A stretch of 64,000 nucleotides of DNA from a virus. A program made the position numbers and the translations under genes. This document shows, in pieces, positions 49,060 to 56,884 of the stretch; the first letter of the stretch is position 1; each line of letters starts with the position of its first letter. The stretch is taken from positions 206,866-270,865 of IMG/VR virus record IMGVR_UViG_3300034050_000451; one strand, given 5' to 3'. Under the pieces are notes generated by a model. It made no database searches. It saw only the letters and a list, made by a program, of their open reading frames with translations, and had not been told where the DNA came from.

Positions 49060-50169
49060 AGTATTTCTCGCATTATTTACGAAGTTTTCTTCGATTTTCC
49101 AACTTTTAAGTTGAGATTCCCATAATAGTGATTGAGCAATGTGAGTTATATCAGGTCTTTCAATTTCACCATCTAATAATTTAACAACCATTTCTTTAAA
49201 TTCTTTTTTTCCATTGTAAAGAAGTGGGTATTCGTTACCAACCATTTCAGGGTAACAAAAATCATTAGGTAGTAAATAAGGTACACCTCTACTTAACCCA
49301 TCAGTTGCACTCATACTCCATGCTGAATAACCTTGAAACGTTCCTACACCAAAATGAGCTTCTGCTAATTGATTCATATAAACATTCCTATCAGCATGTC
49401 CAATATATTTGGTATATGGTTTATTCATATTGTTTAAGGAAGTCCAAACTTCAAAATCTTGTCTTTCTTTCCATAGGTTATCCATAGTTTCAAAAAACCA
49501 ATCTGAACCTGTATATACACCTTCTCTATGATTAAACACAATAGTTTTTGGTTTATATGTTTGAGTTGGTGTTGCTGAATCGCATCCTAAATACCAAGGT
49601 TGAATAATCTCTTCTAACTTATCAGTAATATGCGATTTAAATGTTTCTTTTGCTCTTTTAATAACCAAATCTTTAACCCATTGTGAGTTTACACCACAAA
49701 CCTTCATTTGTAACATGCCTTTCACATTTCTCCAAAATGAATTATCATCTCTAGCACCATTATCTTTAATTTCCCACCAATGACAATAACCAATAATAGG
49801 TTGTGTTTTATTGTAAATACGAGTAATTTTAAACTCATTAGTCCATTCAGGTAAATGTGACCAAATTAGATTAAATTCACCATTATATTTTTCAATAATT
49901 CGGTTGAAGAAATTATTGGGATAATCTACTCTCATTTTTGGTGGAAAACAATCCAATCCATCCATTTTAACCAACTTAACATTGGGATATTCAAATTGAT
50001 TGATTATACCAGGGTGGTTATTTAAATCTGGGTATGGGAGAATCCATTCCCATTCTTTTCCTATTTCGGTGTTGTCTAAAAATGACTTAAACACCAATAG
50101 GAACGAATCCCTATTGATGTCTTTTGCCATACCAAAATTTGTGTAATTAGGTATTACTAATACTCTCAT
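49048..50169 (-). CDS. GT-B glycosyltransferase in the replication region
   Basis: A 373-residue protein. MRVLVIPNYTNFGMAKDINR, KPKTIVFNHREGVYTGSDWF, EVWTSLNNMNKPYTKYIGHA, GVGTFQGYSAWSMSATDGLS, RGVPYLLPNDFCYPEMVG: the last two are the donor loop of GT-B enzymes. Its place between the polymerase and the Mom/DGQHR genes suggests it may glycosylate DNA, like T4 α- or β-glucosyltransferases, rather than surface glycan. No base-hydroxylating enzyme is seen nearby, so this stays open. Confidence 0.6.
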   Translation of the reverse strand: MRVLVIPNYTNFGMAKDINRDSFLLVFKSFLDNTEIGKEWEWILPYPDLNNHPGIINQFEYPNVKLVKMDGLDCFPPKMRVDYPNNFFNRIIEKYNGEFNLIWSHLPEWTNEFKITRIYNKTQPIIGYCHWWEIKDNGARDDNSFWRNVKGMLQMKVCGVNSQWVKDLVIKRAKETFKSHITDKLEEIIQPWYLGCDSATPTQTYKPKTIVFNHREGVYTGSDWFFETMDNLWKERQDFEVWTSLNNMNKPYTKYIGHADRNVYMNQLAEAHFGVGTFQGYSAWSMSATDGLSRGVPYLLPNDFCYPEMVGNEYPLLYNGKKEFKEMVVKLLDGEIERPDITHIAQSLLWESQLKSWKIEENFVNNARNTFDK

Positions 50170-50174
50170 CCATT

Positions 50175-51698
50175 TTATTTTAAAATTGCTTTATTTGATT
50201 TTCTGATATTTGATGTTTTATTTCTGATTACTAAATTTTGTATAGTAGTTTCATTACCACTTGCTCTAGCATCAATATGGTCACCTTCCATAATTGAATT
50301 AGTACCCATTAGTTGCTCAAATGTGAACTCATTCCCATCAGCATCAATCCAATCATTTTGAATTGCTGCGTTTAATTTTTGTTTTTTAGTATAGTTTGTA
50401 GTATCAATTAAAGTAATAACACCACTAGCGAAAAGTTTATCATAACTTTTATAAAACTTTTCCATAATCATAGTAGAACGAATTTGTATATCATCCGTTT
50501 TCTTAGCTCCACATTTTCTTTTAAATGATTCGGCGTTTGTTGATTTCTTACCAGTAATAGGATGTACATAATCTTTTCCAGTTGCCGGGTCTATAAGGAA
50601 TTCATCTTCCTTTCTCAAAGTTGCTTCAGTTTTTGCAAACCAATCGATAAACTTTTTATAACTATTAATTTTTATCTCCTTATCTTTATTATTCATTGGG
50701 TGAGATGGAGTATTCAATACCGTCATTAATATAAATAAGTTATCTAAGAATGTTCTTTCAAATTTAACATCTCCGGCTGAATTTGCTAATTCTATCGATT
50801 TACTGATTAATGATTTAGTATCATTCATTCTCTTTTTACTATGTTTTGGTAATCCTTCAATTGAAGCCATAGTATCTAACATAGAATTCTTTGGCCAACT
50901 ATATATGTTACCCTCCAATACGTTGTAATAATATGCAAACCATTCAGCTATTATAAGTGCATCACCCTTTTTCAAAAGAGAGTAATCGCTTGATAGATTC
51001 TTTGTATTATTAAACATTGCTGTTAATAATGGGTTATTATTCATAAATGAATGTAGGAATCTATTGAATTGAGATGGTATGATAATTCTTCGTTCATTAT
51101 CATTCCAAGGTTCTCCGATATTGGTATAGATTGTAATATCAACCATATCCTGCAAAGTTGCTTTTTCAACTAATACAATTGTAATTGGTAAATCCAATAC
51201 TTGCTTTTGAGTAAGTTCCGGCATATCTTTGAAATATATACCTTTCATTTCAAATGGTATTGTATTACCATCTTTACTTTCGATTAAATCAATTACTGAT
51301 TCTGTAATTGTAAATTTGGAATTTAAATAGTCAGAATAACATTCCACTCTATGTTGACCATCTATATTTAGATAACGATATCCTAACTTTGTTAGGTTTT
51401 GTAAGTAATCAATTGTTTCTTTAACAGATTCATATCTGTCATCTCCTTCAGAATATTGAGATATCAATGATTCACAATAGTCTAAACATCCATCAATACT
51501 TACTAATACAATTGTGTAGATATTTGAGTGTCCAATTAAACACGCTTTCATATGTTTTGCTGATGTTGTATCCTCCCACTTATCAAGCAATCTTTGTAAT
51601 TGATGCTTATCCACATAAATATAAGGGGACATTTCTCTTAGTTTGTTTAGAGTTCCACCAGAAAGAACTTTTGCGCTAATTGATTTTTTAATAGCCAT
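50175..51698 (-). CDS. DGQHR-motif protein with C-terminal HNH endonuclease
   Basis: A 507-residue protein. Residues 108-117 read RYLNIDGQHR, the DGQHR/DGQQR motif (D113-R117) of DndB-like and DUF262/GmrS-type proteins. Residues 473-500 (DHIDARASGNETTIQ, NLVIRNKTSNIRKSNK) form an HNH-type nuclease end with H474, N488 and N497. The layout is like GmrSD-type modification-dependent nucleases, but in one chain. With Mom-like genes upstream it may cut DNA by modification status, or be a homing-type nuclease. Its leader carries two hairpins. Confidence 0.7.
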   Translation of the reverse strand: MAIKKSISAKVLSGGTLNKLREMSPYIYVDKHQLQRLLDKWEDTTSAKHMKACLIGHSNIYTIVLVSIDGCLDYCESLISQYSEGDDRYESVKETIDYLQNLTKLGYRYLNIDGQHRVECYSDYLNSKFTITESVIDLIESKDGNTIPFEMKGIYFKDMPELTQKQVLDLPITIVLVEKATLQDMVDITIYTNIGEPWNDNERRIIIPSQFNRFLHSFMNNNPLLTAMFNNTKNLSSDYSLLKKGDALIIAEWFAYYYNVLEGNIYSWPKNSMLDTMASIEGLPKHSKKRMNDTKSLISKSIELANSAGDVKFERTFLDNLFILMTVLNTPSHPMNNKDKEIKINSYKKFIDWFAKTEATLRKEDEFLIDPATGKDYVHPITGKKSTNAESFKRKCGAKKTDDIQIRSTMIMEKFYKSYDKLFASGVITLIDTTNYTKKQKLNAAIQNDWIDADGNEFTFEQLMGTNSIMEGDHIDARASGNETTIQNLVIRNKTSNIRKSNKAILK

Positions 51699-51716
51699 AA
51701 TAATTTAATTTTTTTT

Positions 51717-51739
51717 GGTATCGTTGTTGTGGTGATACC
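51717..51739 (-). other. Leader hairpin 1 of the DGQHR/HNH gene
   Basis: GGTATC / GATACC stem with an 11-nt loop, directly before the start codon region. It could fold over the start and control translation. Confidence 0.4.
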
Positions 51740-51759
51740 TTTACCACATTGTTTATTTT

Positions 51760-51781
51760 GAACTCATATAAGGGTGAGTTC
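51760..51781 (-). other. Leader hairpin 2 of the DGQHR/HNH gene
   Basis: GAACTCA / TGAGTTC, 7-bp stem with an 8-nt loop, in the same ~100-nt leader. Confidence 0.4.
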
Positions 51782-51800
51782 TTACCCTATCTTTATAACA

Positions 51801-51831
51801 CTAAGATACGAATTATAATTCATATAGCAAA
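51801..51831 (-). promoter_or_regulatory. Bacteroidota-type promoter, imperfect box
   Basis: Minus strand TTTG - 19 bp - TATCTTAG (box 51801-51808). Gives the DGQHR/HNH gene a leader of about 100 nt. Confidence 0.45.
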
Positions 51832-51880
51832 ATGTTTTTTAATTATTTTATAACTAATTGATTATCAATAAGTTAGTATT

Positions 51881-52684
51881 TTACCAAAAATTGATGTCAT
51901 TACTCTCTTCTGGTGCGTATGTAGTGTGATGTACTACTTCGGTATTATAATCGTTTAAATCCTTTGGATATGGCTGTATTGGATGTTTTAATCTACCCAT
52001 CAAGTCCTTTCTCTCCTTCTTATTTTGGGGTAATATTTGAATATACCTATGTTTTGGTGGTTCTTCTCTTCTCCAAAACTCCTTATATCCATCCTTTCCA
52101 ATTTCCTTTCTAAGATGCTCCAAATTACCACTTCCCCAGTTATTATAAACTGTCCTACTATGAATCCAATCGAATGGGTCATTAATTAATGAAATTCCCC
52201 AATTTGGCATCAATGCAATATCAGTATTTAATCCCTGATAAATCCAATTGGTAGCTTTGTATATCCCACCAACGTGTCCTTGTCCATTATTAGCGTATGA
52301 TAGTAATACTTTAATATTAGTATCATTTTCTCTAATCCATTGGAATGTTTTACCTAATGCACAACTTTCAATATTTGAACCATATCCATCATCAACATAC
52401 AAACGGGTAAGTTCTAAGATGTTATCTTTTGTTAACCCATCACATACCGATGTTGGTGCTTTGGCTCCAACAGGGAACCCATAAACTGCTACTCCAACTA
52501 ATTTGTTATCTGAAAACCCAACTGATGTTTCATCTTCTCTATAATAGATACCCAATGCGTATCTACATGCTGTCCAAGCATGAGTGTAGTGTTTTTTAAC
52601 AATCATATCTTTAGCGATAGATTTAGCAATAGGAGCTACACTTACTCTACTGGCATCAACATAATGTTTACCTTCTTCTTTCAT
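51881..52684 (-). CDS. Mom-like DNA modification protein, copy 1
   Basis: A 267-residue protein. Segments KHYTHAWTACRYALGIYY, NKLVGVAVYGFPVG, LELTRLYVDDGYGSNIES and LLSYANNGQGHVGGIYKATN match the Mom family (Mu Mom, which adds a methylcarbamoyl group to adenine; GNAT-like fold). It is a clear paralogue of the gene at 53075-53842. Function would be to mask phage DNA from restriction. The small gene at 52686 precedes it with a 1-bp gap. Confidence 0.7.
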   Translation of the reverse strand: MKEEGKHYVDASRVSVAPIAKSIAKDMIVKKHYTHAWTACRYALGIYYREDETSVGFSDNKLVGVAVYGFPVGAKAPTSVCDGLTKDNILELTRLYVDDGYGSNIESCALGKTFQWIRENDTNIKVLLSYANNGQGHVGGIYKATNWIYQGLNTDIALMPNWGISLINDPFDWIHSRTVYNNWGSGNLEHLRKEIGKDGYKEFWRREEPPKHRYIQILPQNKKERKDLMGRLKHPIQPYPKDLNDYNTEVVHHTTYAPEESNDINFW

Positions 52685-52685
52685 T

Positions 52686-52838
52686 TTACTTTACCCACTC
52701 ATTAAATGCGTTTTCAAATGCGGTTACCTTATCCACTCCTTCAGATTGATATTGTTTTGCAGTTTCTATTACTTCAAAACGTAAACCAAATGCGGATGCC
52801 TCCATTAAGATTTCTTCAATTTGCTCCTCTGCTGTCAT
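52686..52838 (-). CDS. Small acidic protein (50 aa)
   Basis: MTAEEQIEEILMEASAFGLR..., ending FENAFNEWVK. The amphipathic helical protein lies between two Mom-like genes, 1 and 2 bp from its neighbours, so it is part of the module. It could be a subunit or regulator; no family recognised. Confidence 0.6.
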   Translation of the reverse strand: MTAEEQIEEILMEASAFGLRFEVIETAKQYQSEGVDKVTAFENAFNEWVK

Positions 52839-52840
52839 AA

Positions 52841-53044
52841 CTAATTTAATTTGATTGTTGTATTAATATAATGCTCTCTTACTTTGTTTAACCACACCTT
52901 ATCTTTTGGGTGGTAATGACCTGAACGTAATGTGAAATCAACTAATTGTTGATGTGGATAATCTCCACCAATAGTCTTTATAAGTTTCAAAAGTTCCCTT
53001 AACTCATTTGTTAGTGGAAAAAACTTTATAGGTTTCCTAGCCAT
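52841..53044 (-). CDS. Hypothetical protein (67 aa)
   Basis: MARKPIKFFPLTNELREL..., with DYPHQQLVDFTLRSGHYHPK. His- and Lys-rich, small. Its own full-consensus promoter (53062-53093) precedes it. Function unknown. Confidence 0.5.
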   Translation of the reverse strand: MARKPIKFFPLTNELRELLKLIKTIGGDYPHQQLVDFTLRSGHYHPKDKVWLNKVREHYINTTIKLN

Positions 53045-53061
53045 ATATTTAATTTATAAAA

Positions 53062-53093
53062 CAAATATACGAAATTAATTTGATATTTCCAAA
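53062..53093 (-). promoter_or_regulatory. Bacteroidota-type promoter of the second module half
   Basis: Minus strand TTTG - 20 bp - TATATTTG (box 53062-53069); full consensus. Confidence 0.7.
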
Positions 53094-53842
53094 TTAATCG
53101 GTTCCATTTTTGTAATTTGTTCTATAAATTCCTCATTTTCCTTTGGATATGGGAATAATGGGTGCTTTATGGTTTTCATAAGTTTCCTACGTTCGCCACC
53201 TTTTGAGAGAATATACACATATCTATGTTTTCTTGGGTTCTTTCGTATCCAAAACGTAGATGATGCTATCTTTTGGATTTCAGTTGGATTGTTAGTTCCA
53301 AATTTGACATAAGATGTTCGTTGGTGGTGCCAATCACCATCTTCTTCCCATCGAAAATCCCAACTATCGTTAAATCTTAGTTTGTTACCCTGATACAACC
53401 AATTTGTGGCTTGATATATAGTACCACAATGTCCTTCTTTCGGGTCTGAATATGATATTAGTGCTTTAATGTTTGGTACATTTTCTCTTAACCAATCAAA
53501 TGTTTGAGATAGGAACCAACTTTCAATATTAGAACCATAACCATCAAATACAAATAATCGAGTTAATTCTAATACCTCATCCCGTTCTAATAGGGGTGTA
53601 ATTGATTGCCCAGCACTTCTACCTATTGGGTCACCATAACAAGCAACTCCAATTAATTTATCTTCTACATTACTAAAGAATGTATGCTCTTCTACTTCAG
53701 AGGTAAATAAACCAATAGCATAGGATACTTTAGTCCACAAACCACTATAATGATTGTTTACTATAATATCCTTTGCTACCGATTTGGTTATTAATCTAAT
53801 TGATAGCTTTGAAGTATCGCAATATTGTTTGTTTTCTTTCAT
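53075..53842 (-). CDS. Mom-like DNA modification protein, copy 2
   Basis: A 255-residue paralogue of the gene at 51881-52684: NNHYSGLWTKVSYAIGLF (the HYSG start of Mom), DKLIGVACYGDPIG, LELTRLFVFDGYGSNIES and LISYSDPKEGHCGTIYQATN. The end QRTSYVKFGTNNPTEIQK and KHRYVYIL also align. The two copies are well diverged, so they may recognise different sites. 4-bp overlap with the HTH gene upstream. Confidence 0.7.
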   Translation of the reverse strand: MKENKQYCDTSKLSIRLITKSVAKDIIVNNHYSGLWTKVSYAIGLFTSEVEEHTFFSNVEDKLIGVACYGDPIGRSAGQSITPLLERDEVLELTRLFVFDGYGSNIESWFLSQTFDWLRENVPNIKALISYSDPKEGHCGTIYQATNWLYQGNKLRFNDSWDFRWEEDGDWHHQRTSYVKFGTNNPTEIQKIASSTFWIRKNPRKHRYVYILSKGGERRKLMKTIKHPLFPYPKENEEFIEQITKMEPINLEISN

Positions 53843-54042
53843 AAACTACCAGTCCAAAATTCATTTAAGTGTGTCCATGTCTCATTTCTCACAATTCTTA
53901 GAATATTGGCTGAGGAACATTTGTTGTTTTGAGCAATTACTCTAACATTTCGGTGTCCCATTTTCCATAACCTTCTTATTTGTATAACCTGCTCATCTGT
54001 CAATTTTGATGACGGGTGAGACTGACCTCTTAGTATTGGCAT
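53839..54042 (-). CDS. Small helix-turn-helix protein (67 aa)
   Basis: SSKLTDEQVIQIRRLW, then RVIAQNNKCSSANILRIV and NETWTHL: this is the solitary DNA-binding repeat of NUMOD/homing-endonuclease-associated domains. It may be a regulator left from a mobile endonuclease, now joined to the Mom-like gene by an ATGA overlap. Confidence 0.65.
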   Translation of the reverse strand: MPILRGQSHPSSKLTDEQVIQIRRLWKMGHRNVRVIAQNNKCSSANILRIVRNETWTHLNEFWTGSL

Positions 54043-54051
54043 TTTTTTATA

Positions 54052-54315
54052 TTAATTTTTCCATTCATTAATTGCGTTTGTATATGCCATTTCAGATTGA
54101 ACTCCAGAAAATCGTTGTACTTCTTTTCCGTTTTTTTCAATAACCACTAATGGAATACTACGAACTGAGTATTGAGATGCTGCCTCAAAATCTTTATCAA
54201 CATCAATATCTCTAAAAGTAACATCACTATGTTGTTCTTTTAATCGTTCAATCGTTGGTGTTAACATTTTACACGGTCCACACCAAGTTCCATAAAATTT
54301 CTTTACTTCTAACAT
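54052..54315 (-). CDS. Thioredoxin
   Basis: An 87-residue thioredoxin with W11-C-G-P-C15. It probably re-reduces NrdA during ribonucleotide reduction; the nrdA gene is next upstream. The shorter length suits phage thioredoxins/glutaredoxins. Confidence 0.9.
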   Translation of the reverse strand: MLEVKKFYGTWCGPCKMLTPTIERLKEQHSDVTFRDIDVDKDFEAASQYSVRSIPLVVIEKNGKEVQRFSGVQSEMAYTNAINEWKN

Positions 54316-54340
54316 CTTCTTTTTGTTTTAATTGTTTATT

Positions 54341-56122
54341 CTATCCATCACAACTCAAGCAATCAATATCCATTGCTCTATCAGCAATATCACCTCTGAG
54401 TACTGATTCAGTTCTCATATAATAAAGTGTTTTAACACCTTGCTTCCATGCTTCCATACTTACAGTATGTATCCATTTTGGTGTTGCGGTAGATGGGAAT
54501 GCCAAATTTAATGAAACCGCTTGGTCAATATACTGCTGTCTAATTCCAGCTTGTCTAACCAATTCTAATTGATTTATTTCTTTGAATGTTTTAAATACAT
54601 CCTTAATATTAAATGATTTTTCGTAATCTAATTCAGATATATCTTCTTTCTTTAATACTTTACCATTTAAGAATCTCCATTCATTCAATTCATTAATATC
54701 CTGAATTGAACCTCCATCTGCCATAATTTTATCCCAAATTTCTTTTGTATTGATTCCTATTTTTTTAAAAACCCTTTCCAATTCACCATTCTTACGAATA
54801 AAAGTTCCTTTAGCAGTTTGTTCCGTAAATACGTTAGCTGCCCAAGGTTCAATACCAGCAGATACATCACCACTCAATTTAGAGTTTGATACCGTTGGTG
54901 CAATTGCTCTTAAGTGTGTATTTCTAAACCCACTATCTCTACACCATAAAGGTTCACCCAATTCAACTGCCATATCTCTACTTGCTCTTTCAGATTCAAT
55001 CTTTAATTGAGAGAAAATCTTACGAGTTTCAAATTGTGCAATCATTCCTTCAAATGGAATACCCCTTTGTTGTAAATAAGTGTGCCATCCTAATACACCT
55101 AATCCCAATGCTCTACCTTTTTCAGCAGAACGAACTGAGTTTTCAAATCCTTTTAAGTTTTTAGCTTTTTGGATAAATTCTGAAAGAACTCCATCTAAAA
55201 ACCAAGTTGCGGTATATACTAAATCAGTATCTTTCCACTCATCGTACTTAGCTAAGTTTAAAGATGATAAACAACATACAAATGAATGTGATTCATCAGT
55301 ATGAAGAGCGATTTCAGAACATATGTTTGTCATATGAACTTTCAATCCATTAACTTTGTACATCTCTGGGTTTTGTTTATTAACATTACCCTTAAACATA
55401 ATATAAGGTTCTCCAGTTGCTTTACGTTTCTGAAGTAATTTACCCCATTTTCTACGAGCTTCTTCATCTCCGTTTTCCAACTTTCTCATAAACTTATCAC
55501 CTACTACTGCACATTGGTGTAGGTTAAGTGATTGGCGATTTACATCACCTTTTGGTTCTCTAATCTCTAACCAATCTTCAAAATCTTTATGGTCAATGTT
55601 TAGGTTAACAGATGCTGCTCCCCTACGAACTGAACCCTGATTTGTGGCAAGTATGGTTGAATCATAGATTTTTGTAAATGGAATTACACCATCAGATGTT
55701 CCATTTCCAGTAATTTGTGCTCCAGCTGGTCTAATTTGATTAATACCAATTCCAACCCCACCACCATGTTTTGCTAATAACATTAGTTCTAAATTCTTAG
55801 TACCAATATCAAATATTGAATCAGCTACATCAATTCCGAAACAAGATATAGGTAAACCCCTATCAGTTCCAGTGTTTGATAAAACAGGTGTAGCCAAGTT
55901 TAACCAACCTTTCCAAATGTAATCAAAAAACTTTGATGCCAATTGTGGTTTGTTTAATCGTTGTGCTACTTTAGTAGAAACTCTCCAATATGCATCTTTT
56001 GGTTTCTCTCCAGCTAGCAAATACCCTTTACTAATAGTTTTTACATAGATTTCGGTATTTCCCCATTCTGGAAAATCTACTCCCAATTCCCAACCTAAAT
56101 CTTCTCCGTAATTTTTAGCCAT
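54341..56122 (-). CDS. nrdA: Ribonucleotide reductase class Ia large subunit (NrdA)
   Basis: A 593-residue subunit that makes dNTPs. C94 (LPISCFG), the N266-x-C268-x-E270 catalytic set and C283/C284 give the active-site cysteines; C588-x-x-C591 at the tail exchanges with thioredoxin. It has no N-terminal ATP-cone (E. coli NrdA is ~760 residues), so dATP feedback inhibition is probably absent. Downstream of NrdB, MazG-like and SET genes. Confidence 0.93.
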   Translation of the reverse strand: MAKNYGEDLGWELGVDFPEWGNTEIYVKTISKGYLLAGEKPKDAYWRVSTKVAQRLNKPQLASKFFDYIWKGWLNLATPVLSNTGTDRGLPISCFGIDVADSIFDIGTKNLELMLLAKHGGGVGIGINQIRPAGAQITGNGTSDGVIPFTKIYDSTILATNQGSVRRGAASVNLNIDHKDFEDWLEIREPKGDVNRQSLNLHQCAVVGDKFMRKLENGDEEARRKWGKLLQKRKATGEPYIMFKGNVNKQNPEMYKVNGLKVHMTNICSEIALHTDESHSFVCCLSSLNLAKYDEWKDTDLVYTATWFLDGVLSEFIQKAKNLKGFENSVRSAEKGRALGLGVLGWHTYLQQRGIPFEGMIAQFETRKIFSQLKIESERASRDMAVELGEPLWCRDSGFRNTHLRAIAPTVSNSKLSGDVSAGIEPWAANVFTEQTAKGTFIRKNGELERVFKKIGINTKEIWDKIMADGGSIQDINELNEWRFLNGKVLKKEDISELDYEKSFNIKDVFKTFKEINQLELVRQAGIRQQYIDQAVSLNLAFPSTATPKWIHTVSMEAWKQGVKTLYYMRTESVLRGDIADRAMDIDCLSCDG

Positions 56123-56123
56123 T

Positions 56124-56432
56124 TTAATTCTCTTCTTTTATGAAAACACCATTAACAGTATTTCCTTTTCTATTCTTAATTTCATTCCAAGCATGCTCTA
56201 AACATTCAGCTGGTTCTAATCCCAACTGATATGCTAATATGATTAATGTTACAAATGTATCACCAATCCCATCTTGGATTTCTTCTGTTTTTTTGTTCTT
56301 TGCGATTGCTCCAGCGGTTTCACCCAACTCTTCCATCACTTTCATCAATTGTTTGGGTGCGTTTTCTGCTTTTAGGATATCCTTAGCATCAGCCCATCCT
56401 TTTACGTTTTGTATTAATTCATCAAAATTCAT
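56124..56432 (-). CDS. MazG-like nucleotide pyrophosphohydrolase
   Basis: A 102-residue protein. KVMEELGETAGAIAK (ExxE) and IQDGIGDTFVTLIILA (ExxD-type) are the metal-binding helices of MazG/all-α NTP-PPases. It would hydrolyse dNTPs or alarmones, here next to RNR. 4-bp overlap upstream. Confidence 0.8.
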   Translation of the reverse strand: MNFDELIQNVKGWADAKDILKAENAPKQLMKVMEELGETAGAIAKNKKTEEIQDGIGDTFVTLIILAYQLGLEPAECLEHAWNEIKNRKGNTVNGVFIKEEN

Positions 56433-56842
56433 AATATTGTGCTATCTAAATCGTAGGTTCCGAATAATTCTTCACCTGCTTTAATGTGTGTAATTGCTAT
56501 TTTATTTTGAGTGTTGAAGTTAGCCCTTTCAACACCTAATGTGTTTGTATATGCCAATGGATTTACTAAATTAAAATATCCATCATTATATAATTTAAAC
56601 CATACAAAGGGGTATTCACCCCTTTTATTTTCGTATGATTTAAGTATTATGCGTTTAACATATATTGGTAGTTGTTCAAATTCTAAATGGGTTATTGTAT
56701 ATGTTCCAGTTTCCCCATCCCATCTTTCAAATAATGATTCACCGGCTTTGATATCTCTAAGAGCAAATGTACCAATTCCATGTATTGGGCTTGGTGCAAT
56801 ATCAGTTTTGATGCAATTATTTAAATATGTGAATGTACTCAT
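56429..56842 (-). CDS. SET-domain methyltransferase-like protein
   Basis: A 137-residue single SET domain: SPIHGIGTFALRDIKAGES at the N-terminus, NTLGVERANF where NHxxxPN is usual, and AITHIKAGEELFGTYD at the C-terminus. Such proteins methylate lysines using S-adenosylmethionine; the degenerate Asn-His site leaves activity open. The start codon is 5 nt past the promoter's TTTG, so the mRNA may be leaderless. Confidence 0.8.
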   Translation of the reverse strand: MSTFTYLNNCIKTDIAPSPIHGIGTFALRDIKAGESLFERWDGETGTYTITHLEFEQLPIYVKRIILKSYENKRGEYPFVWFKLYNDGYFNLVNPLAYTNTLGVERANFNTQNKIAITHIKAGEELFGTYDLDSTIL

Positions 56843-56846
56843 ACTA

Positions 56847-56878
56847 CAAATATACGAAATTTATTTGATTAAACCTAA
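56847..56878 (-). promoter_or_regulatory. Bacteroidota-type promoter, leaderless for the SET gene
   Basis: Minus strand TTAG - 20 bp - TATATTTG (box 56847-56854). The ATG begins about 5 nt after the box. Confidence 0.6.
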
Positions 56879-56884
56879 TGTTTA

